The notes: generated from the sequence alone by a model not told the origin. A stretch of DNA of 64,000 bases from Anoplolepis gracilipes (GCF_047496725.1 NC_132971.1:5754501-5818500); one strand, 5' to 3'; positions 18,201-30,756 are shown, numbered from the stretch's first letter. A program made the numbers and translations.

Positions 18201-20257
18201 AGTATGAAAATTAGGACGCAAATTTTGTTATAACACAAAATATTCAAAAAATATACATTAATTACGTGCAAATGTTTGAAACAGTTTTTTGTATATGTAC
18301 GTTATTTATTTTCTGTATATACGTAAATACTTACATCATCTTTATCATAATATACAGCATTTTTTTAACTTCAATATTTGTCTTTCGTTGAAGGCTGAAG
18401 GTTAAAAAAATAGTACATAATGTTCAAAATATTCATACGGAATTATTTTTGAATATTTTATAATAAAATTATAATAAATTATAATAAAATTTGCAATTTT
18501 ATATATTTTTATGACGTTAAATGAAATAAGTTATATTTTTATTGTGCATGTTACATTTTTTATTCAGACTTTTGTAAATATTTCATTTTAAAATATACGA
18601 ATTTCTGCATTGATAGTTGCTTACGACGCAACATTGGTACAACATTTATTGTAAAACTCTCTTTTTCTACCTGAATTTTACTTTTATTATTTAAAAATTA
18701 CACTATCTACAATAAATAAACTTGCTAGTAAAGTTGTTAAATATCCGCTAAACTTTGAAACATACAAATTTATAATTTGGAGTTTTCTTACTTTTCTTCT
18801 TTTCTTTAAAGTAGATTTGCATTAGATGATAACTTAAATACAAGCTTTAATACAGCTTCATGTACTTACTCATAATATAGATTATTTTTTATATCTTCCA
18901 CTGCCTCCTTTGCTTTTTCCACATTCCGACAAGTCAAAACCACTCTTGCGCCTAAAAACGCAATAATATTATTTATATATAATTATGTAACTAATTATAC
19001 TTATGTCCTGTATATATTATTTATGTTTTATTAAAATATTATAACAAATAATTACATTTACATAAATGATCTATAATATAACAAAAATCGTACACAGAGA
19101 TAAAATTGGTTAAATTATTTTATTTTACATTTAAATAGAAAGCTTTAAAGCTTTTTTGAATTTCAAATATGTTTATTCACGAAAATGTTATTGACATTTA
19201 TGCTAAAAAATCCCAATTTGGCCAAAAAGTCTGTCGTTAAAAGGATATCTAAATATTTTAGAAGTCCTGTACATTATATCGTCAGAATATTTAGAAAAAT
19301 AAAGACGTAAAATTAAAAGAAAAGTTAAAAAAATAATTTCTAAATAAATAAGAAAATATATATTATATAAATATTATATAAATTAACATTGAAAAATGTA
19401 TGTAATTTATATAAATTATAGTATATATTTATTATATACTATTTATTATATTTATTATACAGGCTGTCTCAGAATTCGCGGACACAGAATTCAAAACGTG
19501 ATTGTTCGTGCTAAAAGAGGCAACTTTTTTCTTAGCAAAAATGTCGAGAAAAGTTATCATTTTTTACTAGTTTTCAAATTTTGCTATTATATATCTCTGT
19601 AACTAAGTCTTAAATAAAAATTTTAGTAAAGTAAACTCCACCTAAAATTAACTGCAGAATATAATTGTGTTAATCTTTTAATTCTAAAAAATTTGGTTTG
19701 CGAAAAATCCGTCTTTTTCAATTGCTTATAACTGAAAAATTATTGATTTCTCGACATTTTTGCTGAAGAAAAAGTTGCTTCCTTTGACACGGACAATCAC
19801 GCTATGTACTCCGTGTCCGCGAATTCTGGGACACTCTGTGTATATATTTTAATATTAATATATATAATATATAAAAAATTGTGAATTAATATATTTATTG
19901 ATTTTTATATATAAATAAATTATTTGAAAAGGTTTATAGAACTATTAAAGTAATATATTTGGCAATAAAGCATGAATTATTTGTTTCAAGTATTTTAAGT
20001 ATTGTACAAAATAAAACTTTTGATTTTACATCTTTTATTCATTTTCATGAGAAGTAATTTTTTCTATAATTTTTTCTATAATTGTATCACATAAATGACT
20101 ACGCATTTTATAATGTAAAAATTAAAAATCGATATTTACCTCTTCTGTAAAAATCTTTGGCATTCTCTTTACCGATTCCGGTATTCGCACCCGTTATTAC
20201 CACAACTTTACCATCAAGACGCGCCTGACTGGTACACGATCTATGATAGGTCCACAT
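15295..20257 (-). CDS. Retinol dehydrogenase 11-like SDR, copy C (complete)
   Basis: Six exons in phase: 20140-20257, 18870-18951, 16336-16643, 16042-16161, 15605-15821 and 15295-15445, giving 331 aa. It has TGANTGIG at residues 22-29, an NNAG motif in exon 3, INVSS, and the catalytic pair Tyr190/Lys194 in YAQSK. Exon 3 is three bases longer than in B and D because the junction region differs (TGSKQDSKDKLGEF in place of ADREQFQGAPGEL). Its acceptor was chosen as TTCAG|C since the alternatives break frame. Exon 4 is one codon longer. The protein should be an NADP(H)-dependent retinol/retinal-type dehydrogenase with somewhat different substrate-loop residues. Intron 1 holds a MITE and intron 2 a perfect AT palindrome and two minisatellites. 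It is closest to copy A. Confidence 0.92.
16901..16972. repeat. Perfect 72-bp AT palindrome
   Basis: TGTATTTAAAATATAATAAT at the left is exactly inverted at the right, with an ATATATGTATATATATATAC-type centre. It can form a perfect cruciform. It lies in intron 2 of RDH copy C. Confidence 0.9.
17664..17733. repeat. Short minisatellite (AAATGACATTTT unit)
   Basis: Successive units of AAATGACATTTT / AAATGACGTTTA fill about 70 bp in intron 2 of RDH copy C. Confidence 0.8.
17806..17868. repeat. CA-rich minisatellite
   Basis: Two or more copies of a GCACACACCCACGCATGCAC-like unit, followed by (CA)n, in intron 2 of RDH copy C. Confidence 0.7.
19458..19842. mobile_element. Palindromic MITE in intron 1 of RDH copy C
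   Basis: Starts TACAGGCTGTCTCAGAATTC and ends GAATTCTGGGACACTCTGTG. Inner inverted blocks are GCGGACAC/GTGTCCGC and AGCAAAAATGTCGAGAA/TTCTCGACATTTTTGCT. It is distantly related to the TTTGGAGACG family: both share the central GCAAAAATGT...GAG, the AATTTTAG/TAAAATT stretch and a similar length. Confidence 0.75.
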
Positions 20258-20784
20258 CTGGAATTTCTTTTTCGACTCTTTCACGATTTTGCTAGTAAAA
20301 TATTGTCTTTATCTCGCCGAGCTAAGCGTTGCACTGAACACAGTAAGAATATAACAATGTAGTGCTCATTGACGGGAAAGATATTTTATTAACGGAAATA
20401 AACTACACGAAAGAAGAGGGAGAAGTATGGTAATTATGACGCAGAGTGCACACTCTATGCTACGATAATCGCTTAATTCTGTTGAGGACCTTAACGGGAG
20501 TCTTGATTTAAGTTTTGATTCCCCACTCTAACCGTAATGTAAATTATAAAATTTAAAAAATTTTATTTCTTTTTAGTTGTGATTTATTATCATGTATTTT
20601 AACATGATTGAATAATGAATTGATTTGAATGATTGATTGCTGAATTAATGAAGTCCTTTTAACGTCATAATGTTTTTATTTAAAAGTAAAAGCTTTTTCT
20701 TTTGTTTAGTTGTCATTGCCATCAATTATACATTTTTGCTGCATCATATTTTAATATAAACTGATTTTTTTAAATGTCATATAT

Positions 20785-21272
20785 ACATTGGACAACAAAA
20801 TTATCGTAAGAAAAATTTATACCAAAATTTCACATAACTTTAAATAATCATAACTCCACGAAAAATTGTCGTATTTGAAAAATATTTTTTTTAATTTTGT
20901 GTAGCTTAAAGCCTCTACTTTAAAAAGCATTTGTCAGATTTTAAATTTTTTCACTCCCCTTACCGCCATGTTCTCAAAAGTAAGAACGTGTTTTATCTCT
21001 ACAAAATTGCATAGTTTGACGCACTCCATGGAATAAATTTTTTTCATAAATATCATGATAATCGTCGTAAAATTTGGACTTTTCTATGCAAATTAAAAAA
21101 AATTGAGGTCTATACGATTTTTTTTCGCGATGTTATGACGTATCAAAGTTATCTATACATTTTTGTTACCGACAGCATTAGCAACACGTGGAATTTTTTT
21201 CACAAATAACATGATAATCATCATGTGAAATTTTGGTGTAAATTTTTGTTGCGATAATTTTGTTGTCCAGTG
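20785..21272. mobile_element. MITE with ATTGGACAACAAAATTATCG ends
   Basis: The left end CATTGGACAACAAAATTATC is inverted at the right end (GATAATTTTGTTGTCCAGTG), with TA at both borders. Matching inner blocks (TACCAAAATTTCACAT / CATGTGAAATTTTGGTGTA) give a 490-bp palindromic element. The ends resemble Tc1/mariner termini. Confidence 0.8.
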
Positions 21273-21660
21273 TATATACAGGGTGTGTCATTTTAAATGA
21301 TCCAGACAATTATCTTGAAAAATATGAAAGATGCGGAAAAAGGTTTCAGACAAAAATTTTTTGGTTCGAAGAAGGACATAAAATGGTGCCATTGATTTGA
21401 CCTTGGATAGTCGTTTAAAGATGACGTAAAGGTCACCTTCAATTTTTTAACACTTACGGTATACAGGGGTAGATGTCGACCCCATTTTTTTTCTTTTTAA
21501 TACTGTACACTTAAAAAAATTAGTTTAAACTTTGCGCTATCTAGCAGAAATATACTCAAGTGACGCGCCTACAAGAGTCTGCAGGTCCCATAGTTAGTCT
21601 GTCGCTAGCTATCAAGTAAAACGTGTTTAAATTTAAACGTCTGTTTTAGGATCAGTATAT
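21273..21660. repeat. Repeat fragment beginning CAGGGTGTGTCATTTTAAAT
   Basis: It abuts the preceding MITE and starts with the CAGGGTGT end seen in other elements here. Its unusual composition (GACCTTGGATAGTCGTTTAA, GATGACGTAAAGGTCACC) and defined left end suggest a dispersed element. No inverted right end was found, so its limits and class are uncertain. Confidence 0.45.
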
Positions 21661-23317
21661 ATACCTCAATGTATACTAACTGTTTTGAAATATGAGTAGT
21701 TTATGGATTTTTTAAAAGTTTTTTCTAAATGTTTATAGACTTTTTTAAAGTTTTTAAATAAAATTTATGAGTTTTTAAAGTTTTTAAAAGTTCTAAAAGT
21801 TTAAGAATTTTTTTTTAGGTTTATAAAAAGTTTTTGTAAAAATTTATTGTTATTTTTTATAAAAATGTATACATTTTACAATAAAAAGAAAAATTTTAAT
21901 TATCTGAAATTATTGTTTATTAAATTTGCTTCAAAACATACGCAAAACTAAGTAATTCACAAGAAAAAGAAATAACAAAAATGTGCCACTTTAATTCTTC
22001 TGAACAATTCAACTTTTTGCAATGCACGAAGTTATAATAATTTTTTTCATGTAATATAAAACTTTACTTTAAGATTATATCCGATTTTTTACTGTTATAA
22101 TACTCTATATAAGATATAAAACTTTTAATGTGAAAAATAACATTTTTTCGACTTTATTCCGAATGCTTACTTTTAGGCTTCCTCACATAAAAACTATAAC
22201 TGTCAGACCAATGAACTTTTTATGAACACACTCGTTAAAGTCTAAAATTTCAATTCATGTATGATTAATGTCAAAAAAATTAATTTTAAGTAAAGTTATA
22301 GCAAAAGAATCGATCGGGATCACAAACGACTATCTGTGTATCATGTGTTGGAATATAAGGTATTATATGTACCATAAATGTTAAATAAAACCCTCCCACT
22401 TTTCATTACACATTCTTTGCGCTTATCTCGAGAGCTTTCCAAAACACTATAATTAAGTTATTTTTCATTAAGTATTTTCGAGTTATACGGGTTGAAAGTT
22501 ACATTGAGTTGTCATTTGAATAACCAACGGGAAAAAATCTTTAGGAAAGCACTTTAAGAGAAAATATCAAATACAAAAGTTGGAGGGTTTAGAGGGAAAC
22601 ATTTTATATAGATAGTTTTATCCGAATAAACATAACTTGGTAAATACAGGTAATAATAAGTTTATGCACGGGTAGTATACAAAGTTCGTTAAATACGAGA
22701 TAAATATGATTGTCTGGTATAAACACGCATGGATGTAACCTTCCGGGATTGTGAGAACATTTAAACCCATAAAAAAGAGAACGATAAATTTCCTTCTTAC
22801 AAATCGTATATTCACTGATACATTTCTGGAGTCTCGTAAGCCCATCTTTTGAATTCACTTATGCATATACTTCGTATTCAATTAAACAAATTAAAAATCA
22901 GATAAGCGTTGAGAAACACATTGCATTTCTTTGATTTTAAGAAATGGAAACGTGTGTGAAGTACATGAGAATTATTTATATAATTTTTTCAAATTATTTA
23001 TAAAAATTATTTATAAAAATCTTTTTTTAAATTTATTTTTATTTAGTATTTACTCCCCTCTACATATGTATATTTATCAAATATATTATATTGTATGTAT
23101 ATATGTATATTTATATATATATATATCACTAATTTACATTAATTTATATGCATGTCAACATGTATAACTGATTACAACTGAAAAAAAATTTTTTTATCAA
23201 ATATATATTGTAACATTTAGAAAGCTAATTTATATTAAAGCATGATACAGGAAGAATGAATAATTGATAATAATGATAATCGAAAAGAAATACCAAATAA
23301 CTTTATATATATATATA
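21661..23317. other. Intergenic, no gene seen
   Basis: No recognisable coding sequence. Two overlapping minus-strand ORFs at 22604-22858 are frame-shifted readings of the same DNA with no motif. From about 22180 to 22860 the base composition is a little less AT-rich than around it, but nothing is recognised there. Confidence 0.4.
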
Positions 23318-23517
23318 TACAGGGTGTCCGGTAATAATCCCCATACCTCTCGTATGAGTGCGCGCCGTATATAGAACTCAGCATATGCTGAGCGTTTTTA
23401 ATTAATATTTTAATAATTATTGTGAAAATCGCAAAATGATAGAGGACTTTTATGTTCAGTTTGACCTGCTCTATCTGCCCTAGAGAAGTGGGACGATAAT
23501 TACCGGACATTCTGTAT
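23318..23517. mobile_element. Palindromic MITE, ACAGGGTGTC family (copy 2)
   Basis: Starts TACAGGGTGTCCGGTAAT and ends ATTACCGGACATTCTGTA. It shares GAGCGTTTTTAATTAA and TTTAATAATTATTG with the copy at 3950-4270 but has lost most of the left-arm palindrome. Confidence 0.75.
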
Positions 23518-23934
23518 ATATTCGAGACAAGTTCATAAAGTTTTAACTTTTTTTCTGGTTTGTGAATCAATAGATAATTATAAATTTTAACTAAATATAG
23601 TATAATCTACATATGTATAATGTAGTATATCTGTACTAAAATATTAATGACAATACTAGAATATATTAAGTATTTGTATTGGAATATATATATATATATA
23701 TAAAAGACATGTGTAGAATTAAACACATATATTTATTAATAAAAAATAACTACAATAAATATTTTTTACATATTTTAGTAATTTAAGTCGTTGCATATCT
23801 CATAATAATATACATTATAATAAAATGATAACACAAACTAATTTACTATATACCGTATAATGAGAAAAAATTTTTTTGCTTCAATATATATATTTTGTTT
23901 ATAGTTAAAATATACCAACTATTAAAATTCATAA

Positions 23935-23974
<40 letters not shown>

Positions 23975-24186
23975 ATATATAAGTGTATATATATATATTT
24001 AAAAATATGATACATGTTTAAAATATGATATATTATTTATAATATTTTTGCGTAATATTTACTATAAATTTTTAATTTGTATTCCAATTGTTTTGGTATA
24101 TTATTTCATATTTACATATCACTCTAACAATAATTTTAAAGCTATGTAATATATATTATTAATTGAATTAAATATATATAGAACAT
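23518..24186. other. Intergenic with AT microsatellites
   Basis: Low-complexity AT DNA with (TA)n runs at about 23683-23702 and 23936-23970. Nothing else is seen. Confidence 0.5.
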
Positions 24187-24560
24187 TTGTTTGCCGGTTC
24201 TCATCGTTTGTATACGAACAAGCTTACTGCCACCCACGCCTCATATGGTTACTCTATACAATTTTACCTCAATAAAATGATTTGGCGCGTCAATCGTTTT
24301 TACCATCCATGTCGAGATGACTACTGCAAGTTATTACAGATTTACACATCGCGCGTATTGCCGGAATAAGACGATTTTTATATCTTTGACCTAACCGTTA
24401 AGAATAACCTGACCATGTATTGTACTTTATTTAATTTATTTTGCGTTGACTTTCCGTTTTTATATTGCGCTGAAGAAAGCCTGAAAAATCAGACCGAAAC
24501 GTTCGCTCTTATTTGCTCTAGAATATTTAGTCCTCTAACAGCGCACGATTATTTAATCTA
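24187..24560. repeat. Repeat remnant with a hammerhead-like motif
   Basis: A short GC-richer island inside AT-rich DNA. At 24470-24504 it contains CTGAAGA, a potential stem-loop (CTGA-AAAA-TCAG), then CCGAAACG. This order recalls the conserved CUGANGA...GAAA core of hammerhead ribozymes found in Penelope-like and other retroelements. The 60-codon ORF over the left part has no recognisable domain. No reverse transcriptase sequence is present. It is probably a decayed retroelement piece. Confidence 0.35.
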
Positions 24561-24688
24561 AAATGTCTATTGCGCCTGTTGTATGATTATTCATTATTTA
24601 ATAATAAAGAATTCAATTTCTTTTTTAGTTACTTTCGACTACATTACGTATAATTGGCTCTATTACGCCTTTAGTATCATATATTATT

Positions 24689-24689
<1 letters not shown>

Positions 24690-24733
<44 letters not shown>
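24690..24733. repeat. (TA)n microsatellite
   Basis: Uninterrupted TA run just downstream of the stop codon of RDH copy D. Confidence 0.9.
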
Positions 24734-24736
<3 letters not shown>

Positions 24737-24754
24737 GTTGTAATATATTATTTA

Positions 24755-25006
24755 TCAGCAATTTGACACGGTTTTCAAAAACGTGGCAAGATCTTCATCA
24801 GGTTTCAAATGCAGAAGCCTACAAGTTTGATCCCATAAGTTTTTGGCAATTTGATTATCTTGCGCTCGCCAGTGTAGAGTTGCAACATTACATTCTCTGC
24901 GAAAAAAAGATATTCGAAATATATACTATATATATGTAAAAAAAATAGAAAAACATAATTACCGTTAAAAATTGTTATAATGTATAATATGTATGCTTAA
25001 TGTGTA

Positions 25007-25056
<50 letters not shown>

Positions 25057-28000
25057 TATATGTATAATATAAACATAAATATAGAGAAATATGTGTACAA
25101 AAACAAAGAATTTCAAAGAAATATCATTTATATAAATGTAAAAAATATTACACAATTAAAATATGTATAATAGGAATATAAAAAAAACATACTAAGTGTA
25201 TATAATATGACTCATCTTTCGATAAGATTTTATCATATGTCATATTATTTTAAAGACTGTTTGATTTATTTTTTATTATTATACTTTTGATACTAACTAG
25301 TTATTTTTTGTAATAAATAATTTCTATATAATATATAATTTTTTCCTTTACTTGTAATATAAACCAGTCTCATCAGCTGCTTTTTCATCCACCGAACAAT
25401 ATATCGTCGTTTGTGCGCCCTGTTCAGGATTTTTTAAAAATGGTCTCAAAACCGTTCGAATAACAGTGTTTACACCTGGAAATATTGTTCTATTAAAATG
25501 TCTACCCAGCTCTGTTGGTATAACGCCAGGATGCAAGGAATATACATTTATTCCATTAATGTTTGCTTCTGAAAAAAAATAATTTTAATTTATTAATTAT
25601 TTCTACAATAATCTCTTATTAAAAGTTTTTTAATCTTTTTAATAACTTAACATTTCAGCAAAGAAAGAAAGAAAAAGTGTCATATCGCACGACGTTATTA
25701 GAAACAATTAGCTTATGAAATTAATTAATATTTAAGCTAACTTTTATGATTCGTTATTGTAATTTTTAATGTGTCGTTGTATAAAACGTAATAAAACGTA
25801 TTTCAGTTTTTCATCAAATAATTTTTATTATTTACCTTTTAAACGACGAGCGAGTTCCTTGGTAAACAATATGTTTGCTAGTTTACTTTGAATATAGGCC
25901 TTAAGAGGAGTATATGATTCTTTCAAATTTAAGTCATCATGTATAATACCATCTGTAATATATTAATAGCTACAGTTTTGTTATATCAGTCATCTGCTTT
26001 TATTATTAAATATTTGGCCTATGATAATATTACAATATTTTACATTAAAATCTTATATAAACTTACTGTTCATCAATCTCTCTACCTGTTATATAAAATT
26101 ACTGTTTATCAATCTCTCTACCTGTTATATAAACTTACTGTTCAGCAATCTCTGTATCTGTTATCATATTTACATAACTTATACATAAGTGACATATAAT
26201 TTATTAAATGTACGTTTATAAATTGCTGATGACACATTTACTATCCTGCAGATAGGCTCAGAAGACTGTATTTTTGGCAATAACAAAAGCGTCAAAAGGA
26301 AGTGACCGATGTAGTTTGTTTGTAGCTGCAATTCGAATCCATCTTCGGTTGTTTCTTGAGGACACATCATCACGCCGGCATTATTTATTAGCAGATGAAT
26401 AGCCGATTCTTTCGTTATTAAGTTTCTAGCGCATTCTTTCACGCTTTTTAGACTTGAGAGATCCAATCGATAAATAACGAGTTCACCTGGAGCACCTTGA
26501 AATTGTTTCCTGTCTGCCCTGGAAATTATTGCATTATCTCGTAAACAATAATCATTGTTAATTAATAATTAATTATTAATTTTCTTGTAATTGTTAATTA
26601 TTAACTGCTGATTTTAAATATACTAACATCATTTAGCTTATTAATTAGCAAATTATAAATAATTATAAAAATATTAAACAATCTAAAAAATATTTAAAAA
26701 ATGATGCTTAAATAACAATGCGATATTATATTTATTAAATTATATTGTTTCTATTTATTCTTACCTTGAGGGTGGATTATTTTTTAAATCTTCAAGTGCA
26801 TCGTTTGCTTTTTGTAAATCTCGACAGGCTAAAATTACTCTTGCACCTAGAAAGAGAAATATGTCATATTTATATAAGCTAAGAATTTTCTATCCTTTTT
26901 AACATTTTCTAATTGCCATTTATTTTTCCTTTATTGGGACTATACACAATGACGTATACTTTATTTATATTATTAGCAATCATGCGTAAGATGTAAATTA
27001 AAATTCTATATAAAAATCAGAGTTAGGAAAGTTACTTTATAAAAGTAACTCGTTACCGTTACCGTTCTTTTTTTCAAAAAGTAACTCGTTATCGTTACCG
27101 TTCTTTTTTCCAAAAAGTAACTCGTTACCGTTACTCGTTACCGTTACTCGTTACTAATTTTAAAAAGAAACTCGTTCCCGTTACTATTACTCAAAAAGTA
27201 ACAAATCGTTACAATTTCCGTTACTTTTTTGTATACAATACAAACTTTATATAAAAATTCTTTTAATATAAGATCAAATTTTTACACTAAACACTAAAAA
27301 TTTTTGAACATTATTTTACATTAAAGTAAATCAAAATGATATAATTTTGATAGTGCTATTGATATAAAGTATGTAATAATTTTGATAATAATAAATTACT
27401 TTAAATAAGCAAACTTAAAAAAAAAGTGTAAACAAGCTTTCTTAAACACTTTTAGATTCTGTAAATGTAAATAAAATAATTTTCTTATTGTTAGTTACTT
27501 TTAATAGATTTGTAAATATGGTCAAAATCGCTTTTTTCACGTCTCTTCAATTTTTTTTTATTTTAAAATTCTAACACGATACAATAATTTTCATAATATC
27601 GAATTCTTGACTAATCATTGAATTATCTGTCTACTTAAACGTTTTTTACAAAGTAGAAAGATACTAGAAAGAGATTCAGTAATTTCTATGTGATACTGCA
27701 TTTCAATACTCTTATCAATCCCTAAGTTCCATTTCACGTACATGTGCATATGTAGCTATAGTATATGTTACATGTACTATATAAAATACGCGCTATGCAT
27801 GAAACGAAAAATATCTATGTTTCCTTATTTGAAAATTATATTTGAAAGAAGTATAATATATTCAAGTATATTTGAAAAAATCCCAGACAACACAAAAAGG
27901 CCAAAAGATCATCTTTAATTAGAAATTATATCATCTTAAAGATATTTAAAAGACAACAAAACTTCTTTAAGTTGTCTTTTAAGCATCTTTTAAAGACATG

Positions 28001-29684
28001 TGCTGTCTGGAAAGTAACGATAAAAGTAACTGTTCATTTTGTTACTCATTATCGAAAAATGTAACTTTGTTACAGACCATTTTTGCCTGATTATATATAA
28101 AAAATTTTTACCGGGCTATGATTTTATATTATTATACAGCACATACAATAACGCCGTTATTTAAAATATATAAAATAATAAATAATACAATCTACTTAAA
28201 TGTGAAATAATTATATATGTGTATTAAAGTATTTTGAGAGAATTTATTTTTAATTAATATGTATTTTTTAGAGTTTAATTATTCACATTATTTTAATTAA
28301 GTAAAAATAAAAAATATATAAGTGATATATAAAAATATAAAAATATATAATAATTAATAATTAATCTGAATAAAAATTAATAACGTCAGGAGAAAGACAA
28401 AATTGTTTTAATTTTTTTTATTCAGTTTAATTACTATACATATATTTTTATATTTAAGGGAAGGAAACACAATTTACCTTTTTTCTGACATTATTAGTTT
28501 TACTTAAGAACTATATAAATTATTAAAAAATAAAATTATCTATAAAGTATTCTTTATAATTCATTATACTTATTAAAATTATTTATAAAATATTCTTTGT
28601 AATTCAATATACTTAAAAAATATTTTGTCGCATGTGTTTGGCATTTGAAAAATAAGAATAATAATAATATCTTTTATTCTATTAGTGCTTTAGAGAGAGA
28701 ACTTTATGTGCTTCCACTTCATATAAATATTAATTTTTACTTTAATATATTTTTTATATTATATATTAAATTATATGTTAGGAAAACTAAATATTAAACT
28801 TTATATTATATATTACAAGTATGATTTGCTCTTTAAACCAAACTTTTTTTAGGAATGTCTTCCCAGAATACCTAAGATTTATTTTAGTTACTAAAAAATA
28901 TTATTTATTACTATCAAAAATTAAGCATATATTAGAATTTAAAATTATTTTGTACAGTAATTAGATAGATATACAAACATGCACACATAAATTCTCTCTC
29001 TTTTTTTCTCATTATCAGTTTAATAAATTCCCAAGAAAAAATGGGTTTAATATGATCAGATATAAACATATATAATTAGATATATGTAAAAAGATCTGAT
29101 AAAACATATATAATTTTATATAATCATATATGTATAATAATATCTAAAAAATGGCGCAATATGATTGTATCATCGTGATATCATATGATCGTTAAATCTG
29201 ATTATATATAAAAACAGATCTAGCCGAATATGATTATATAAAGATAACATCATATCACGTCAAATTTTGGATATTATTATATATGATCAAATTTTATTGC
29301 GTCAAATTTCAGATTTAATTATATATGAACAAATTATATAGTCAGATCGCTCTAAATAATCTCTCTAAATATTATATGATTTTATTTAATTCTCATATTA
29401 TCATATATAACTATATTTAACAAGATATGCTCAGATATTGACAAAATCCATATATTTTATATGTACCTTTTTTTCTCGGGAGTTCATTTTTTCTCGGGTT
29501 GTCATTTCAAAAAGTGTGTAATTCTGTTAAAATTTGAAAAATTATAAGATGTAACTATAAAAATACCTCTTCTGTAGAAATCTCTGGCAGTTTCCTTACC
29601 GATCCCGGTATTCGCTCCTGTTATAATCACTGTCTTACCTACAAGACGTGCTTTACTGGTGCACTGACTATGAAACAGCCACAT
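24755..29684 (-). CDS. Retinol dehydrogenase 11-like SDR, copy D (complete)
   Basis: Six exons in phase: 29567-29684, 26765-26846, 26214-26518, 25836-25952, 25352-25568 and 24755-24896, giving 326 aa. The start MWLFHSQCTS was chosen by analogy with the other copies; an in-frame ATG lies eight codons upstream. TGANTGIG is at residues 22-29, NNAG near 112, NVSS near 162, and Tyr188/Lys192 in YIQSK; HPGVIPTE follows. The C-terminus is two residues shorter than in B and ends SNC. All landmarks of an active NADP(H)-dependent dehydrogenase are present. It is the first gene of the array in transcription order. Its promoter region faces that of the P450 gene across 1.1 kb. Copy B is its closest relative. 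Confidence 0.93.
26053..26160. repeat. 36-bp minisatellite, three units, in intron 3 of RDH copy D
   Basis: Three consecutive 36-bp units start at 26053, 26089 and 26125 (TTATATAAACTTACTGTTCA...). They differ at a few bases. Because 36 is a multiple of three, the plus strand reads through as a 12-residue repeat, which is probably incidental. Confidence 0.9.
27020..28075. mobile_element. Element with GTAAC/GTTAC subterminal repeats
   Basis: About 200 bp at the left (27040-27240) is packed with AAAAGTAACTCGTTACCGTT-type repeats. The right end (about 28012-28075) again carries AAAGTAACGATAAAAGTAAC, TTGTTACTCATTATCG and TTTGTTACAG. Clustered subterminal repeats in opposite orientation at both ends are typical of non-autonomous hAT-like elements. 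The interior is AT-rich and noncoding and is interrupted near the right end by another palindrome (27882-28011). It lies in intron 1 of RDH copy D. Confidence 0.5.
27882..28011. mobile_element. Small MITE with CCCAGACAACACA ends
   Basis: The left end TCCCAGACAACACAAAAAGG and the right end ATGTGCTGTCTGGA are inverted copies. Internal paired blocks (AAAAGACAACAAAACTTC and the AAGTTGTCTTTTAAG part) add to the palindrome. It appears inserted inside the GTTAC-repeat element. Confidence 0.6.
29026..29490. repeat. Repeat of the CCCGAGAAAAAA family (copy 1, degraded)
   Basis: It starts near CCCAAGAAAAAATGGG and ends CTTTTTTTCTCGGG. Inside are repeated blocks ATATGATCAGATAT and CTCAGATATTGACAAAATCC. 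The terminal part matches the cleaner palindromic copy at 57022-57242. Confidence 0.6.
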
Positions 29685-30756
29685 TTTTGCAATGTTTTCT
29701 TTATTCAATTTTACTTTTAATAGTTCACAGTTTTTTTAGAATTATTGTCACTTTCTGTCTGAACGAACACGTTATGCTTGATTGTTAAGTCAAGTCTTAA
29801 AGTAATATTTAATCAGACTTTCTTTGGTCGGTCGAAATGTTCCACGAATGACGTAGCAGAAAGAACTAAACGGTACAGAAGAAAGATGTCTGATGCAGTT
29901 TGATGCAGGAATGGAATTTATTACATTTATAGTACCTAACGGTACTTACATTTATTGCGACTTAAAGAAGCAGTAAGACCGGTAATATAAGTTCTAAAAA
30001 TTGAAAAAAAGAAATTATGCGATAATTTTAATAAAATATATGTACAAAATATTCTTTATTTCTTATTTATTTAAAATTTTGAGCTATTTAAAAACTATAT
30101 TAGATACAAAAATAATTTATTTATTATAAGTTTTTAAAATAAAAATATTATTACATCTTTAAGTTTTATTATAAAGATTTTAACTGTATATTTTCTTTCA
30201 CAATATTGTTATAGAAAACTGGTGCTATTTTATCAAGATCAGCCTATATTAAATTGAAAAATACGACAATTTTGCAGCAATTTTAAAAATTTATATTTAT
30301 TTAAAAAAAGCAATTATTTTTATTTATAATATTTTTTATAGACTTCTATATATGAATGTCATATGTTTGTTTTTATTAAAGATAAAATATATATATATAT
30401 ATAGACACATAACGGAGCTAATATTTAAGTAAATATTTAATATTGTCAGTCTCAAGACACAAAGTTCACCTTTACACAATCACATTCGTCAGCTTGTGCT
30501 CATGTTTCGTTAAAACCAATATTAAGAAACAATATACAGGTTTTATCTTTCTAGCATCAAATTTATGCCAACCATTCAAAACGAAAAGATCGAAAGATTA
30601 GACGAAAGAAAAGCAGAGAAGTAAAGAAGAACGAAACATTGACCAGTTGAGAGCTCAGGTAGTCTGCACAGACTCTAAAACCTGTTTTTGTCTGGTTCAT
30701 TATTTACAGTTGAGCTTCAAAAAGTGTAACGTTTGATGATAAAATTTGTAACAGAG
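29685..30756. other. Divergent intergenic region between RDH copy D and the P450
   Basis: Contains the 5' block shared with copy B (about 29869-29935) near RDH copy D. The interval 30480-30700 is less AT-rich, close to the P450 start, and is a candidate enhancer or upstream promoter region. No gene is seen. Confidence 0.4.

Noticed and set aside
22604..22858. Two overlapping minus ORFs (84 and 75 codons)
   Set aside because: They read the same DNA in different frames with no recognisable domain; at most one could be real and neither has support.
26053..26160. Three evenly spaced 36-bp repeats resembling a mini CRISPR array
   Set aside because: There are no spacers between units, and the host is a eukaryote; it is a head-to-tail minisatellite.
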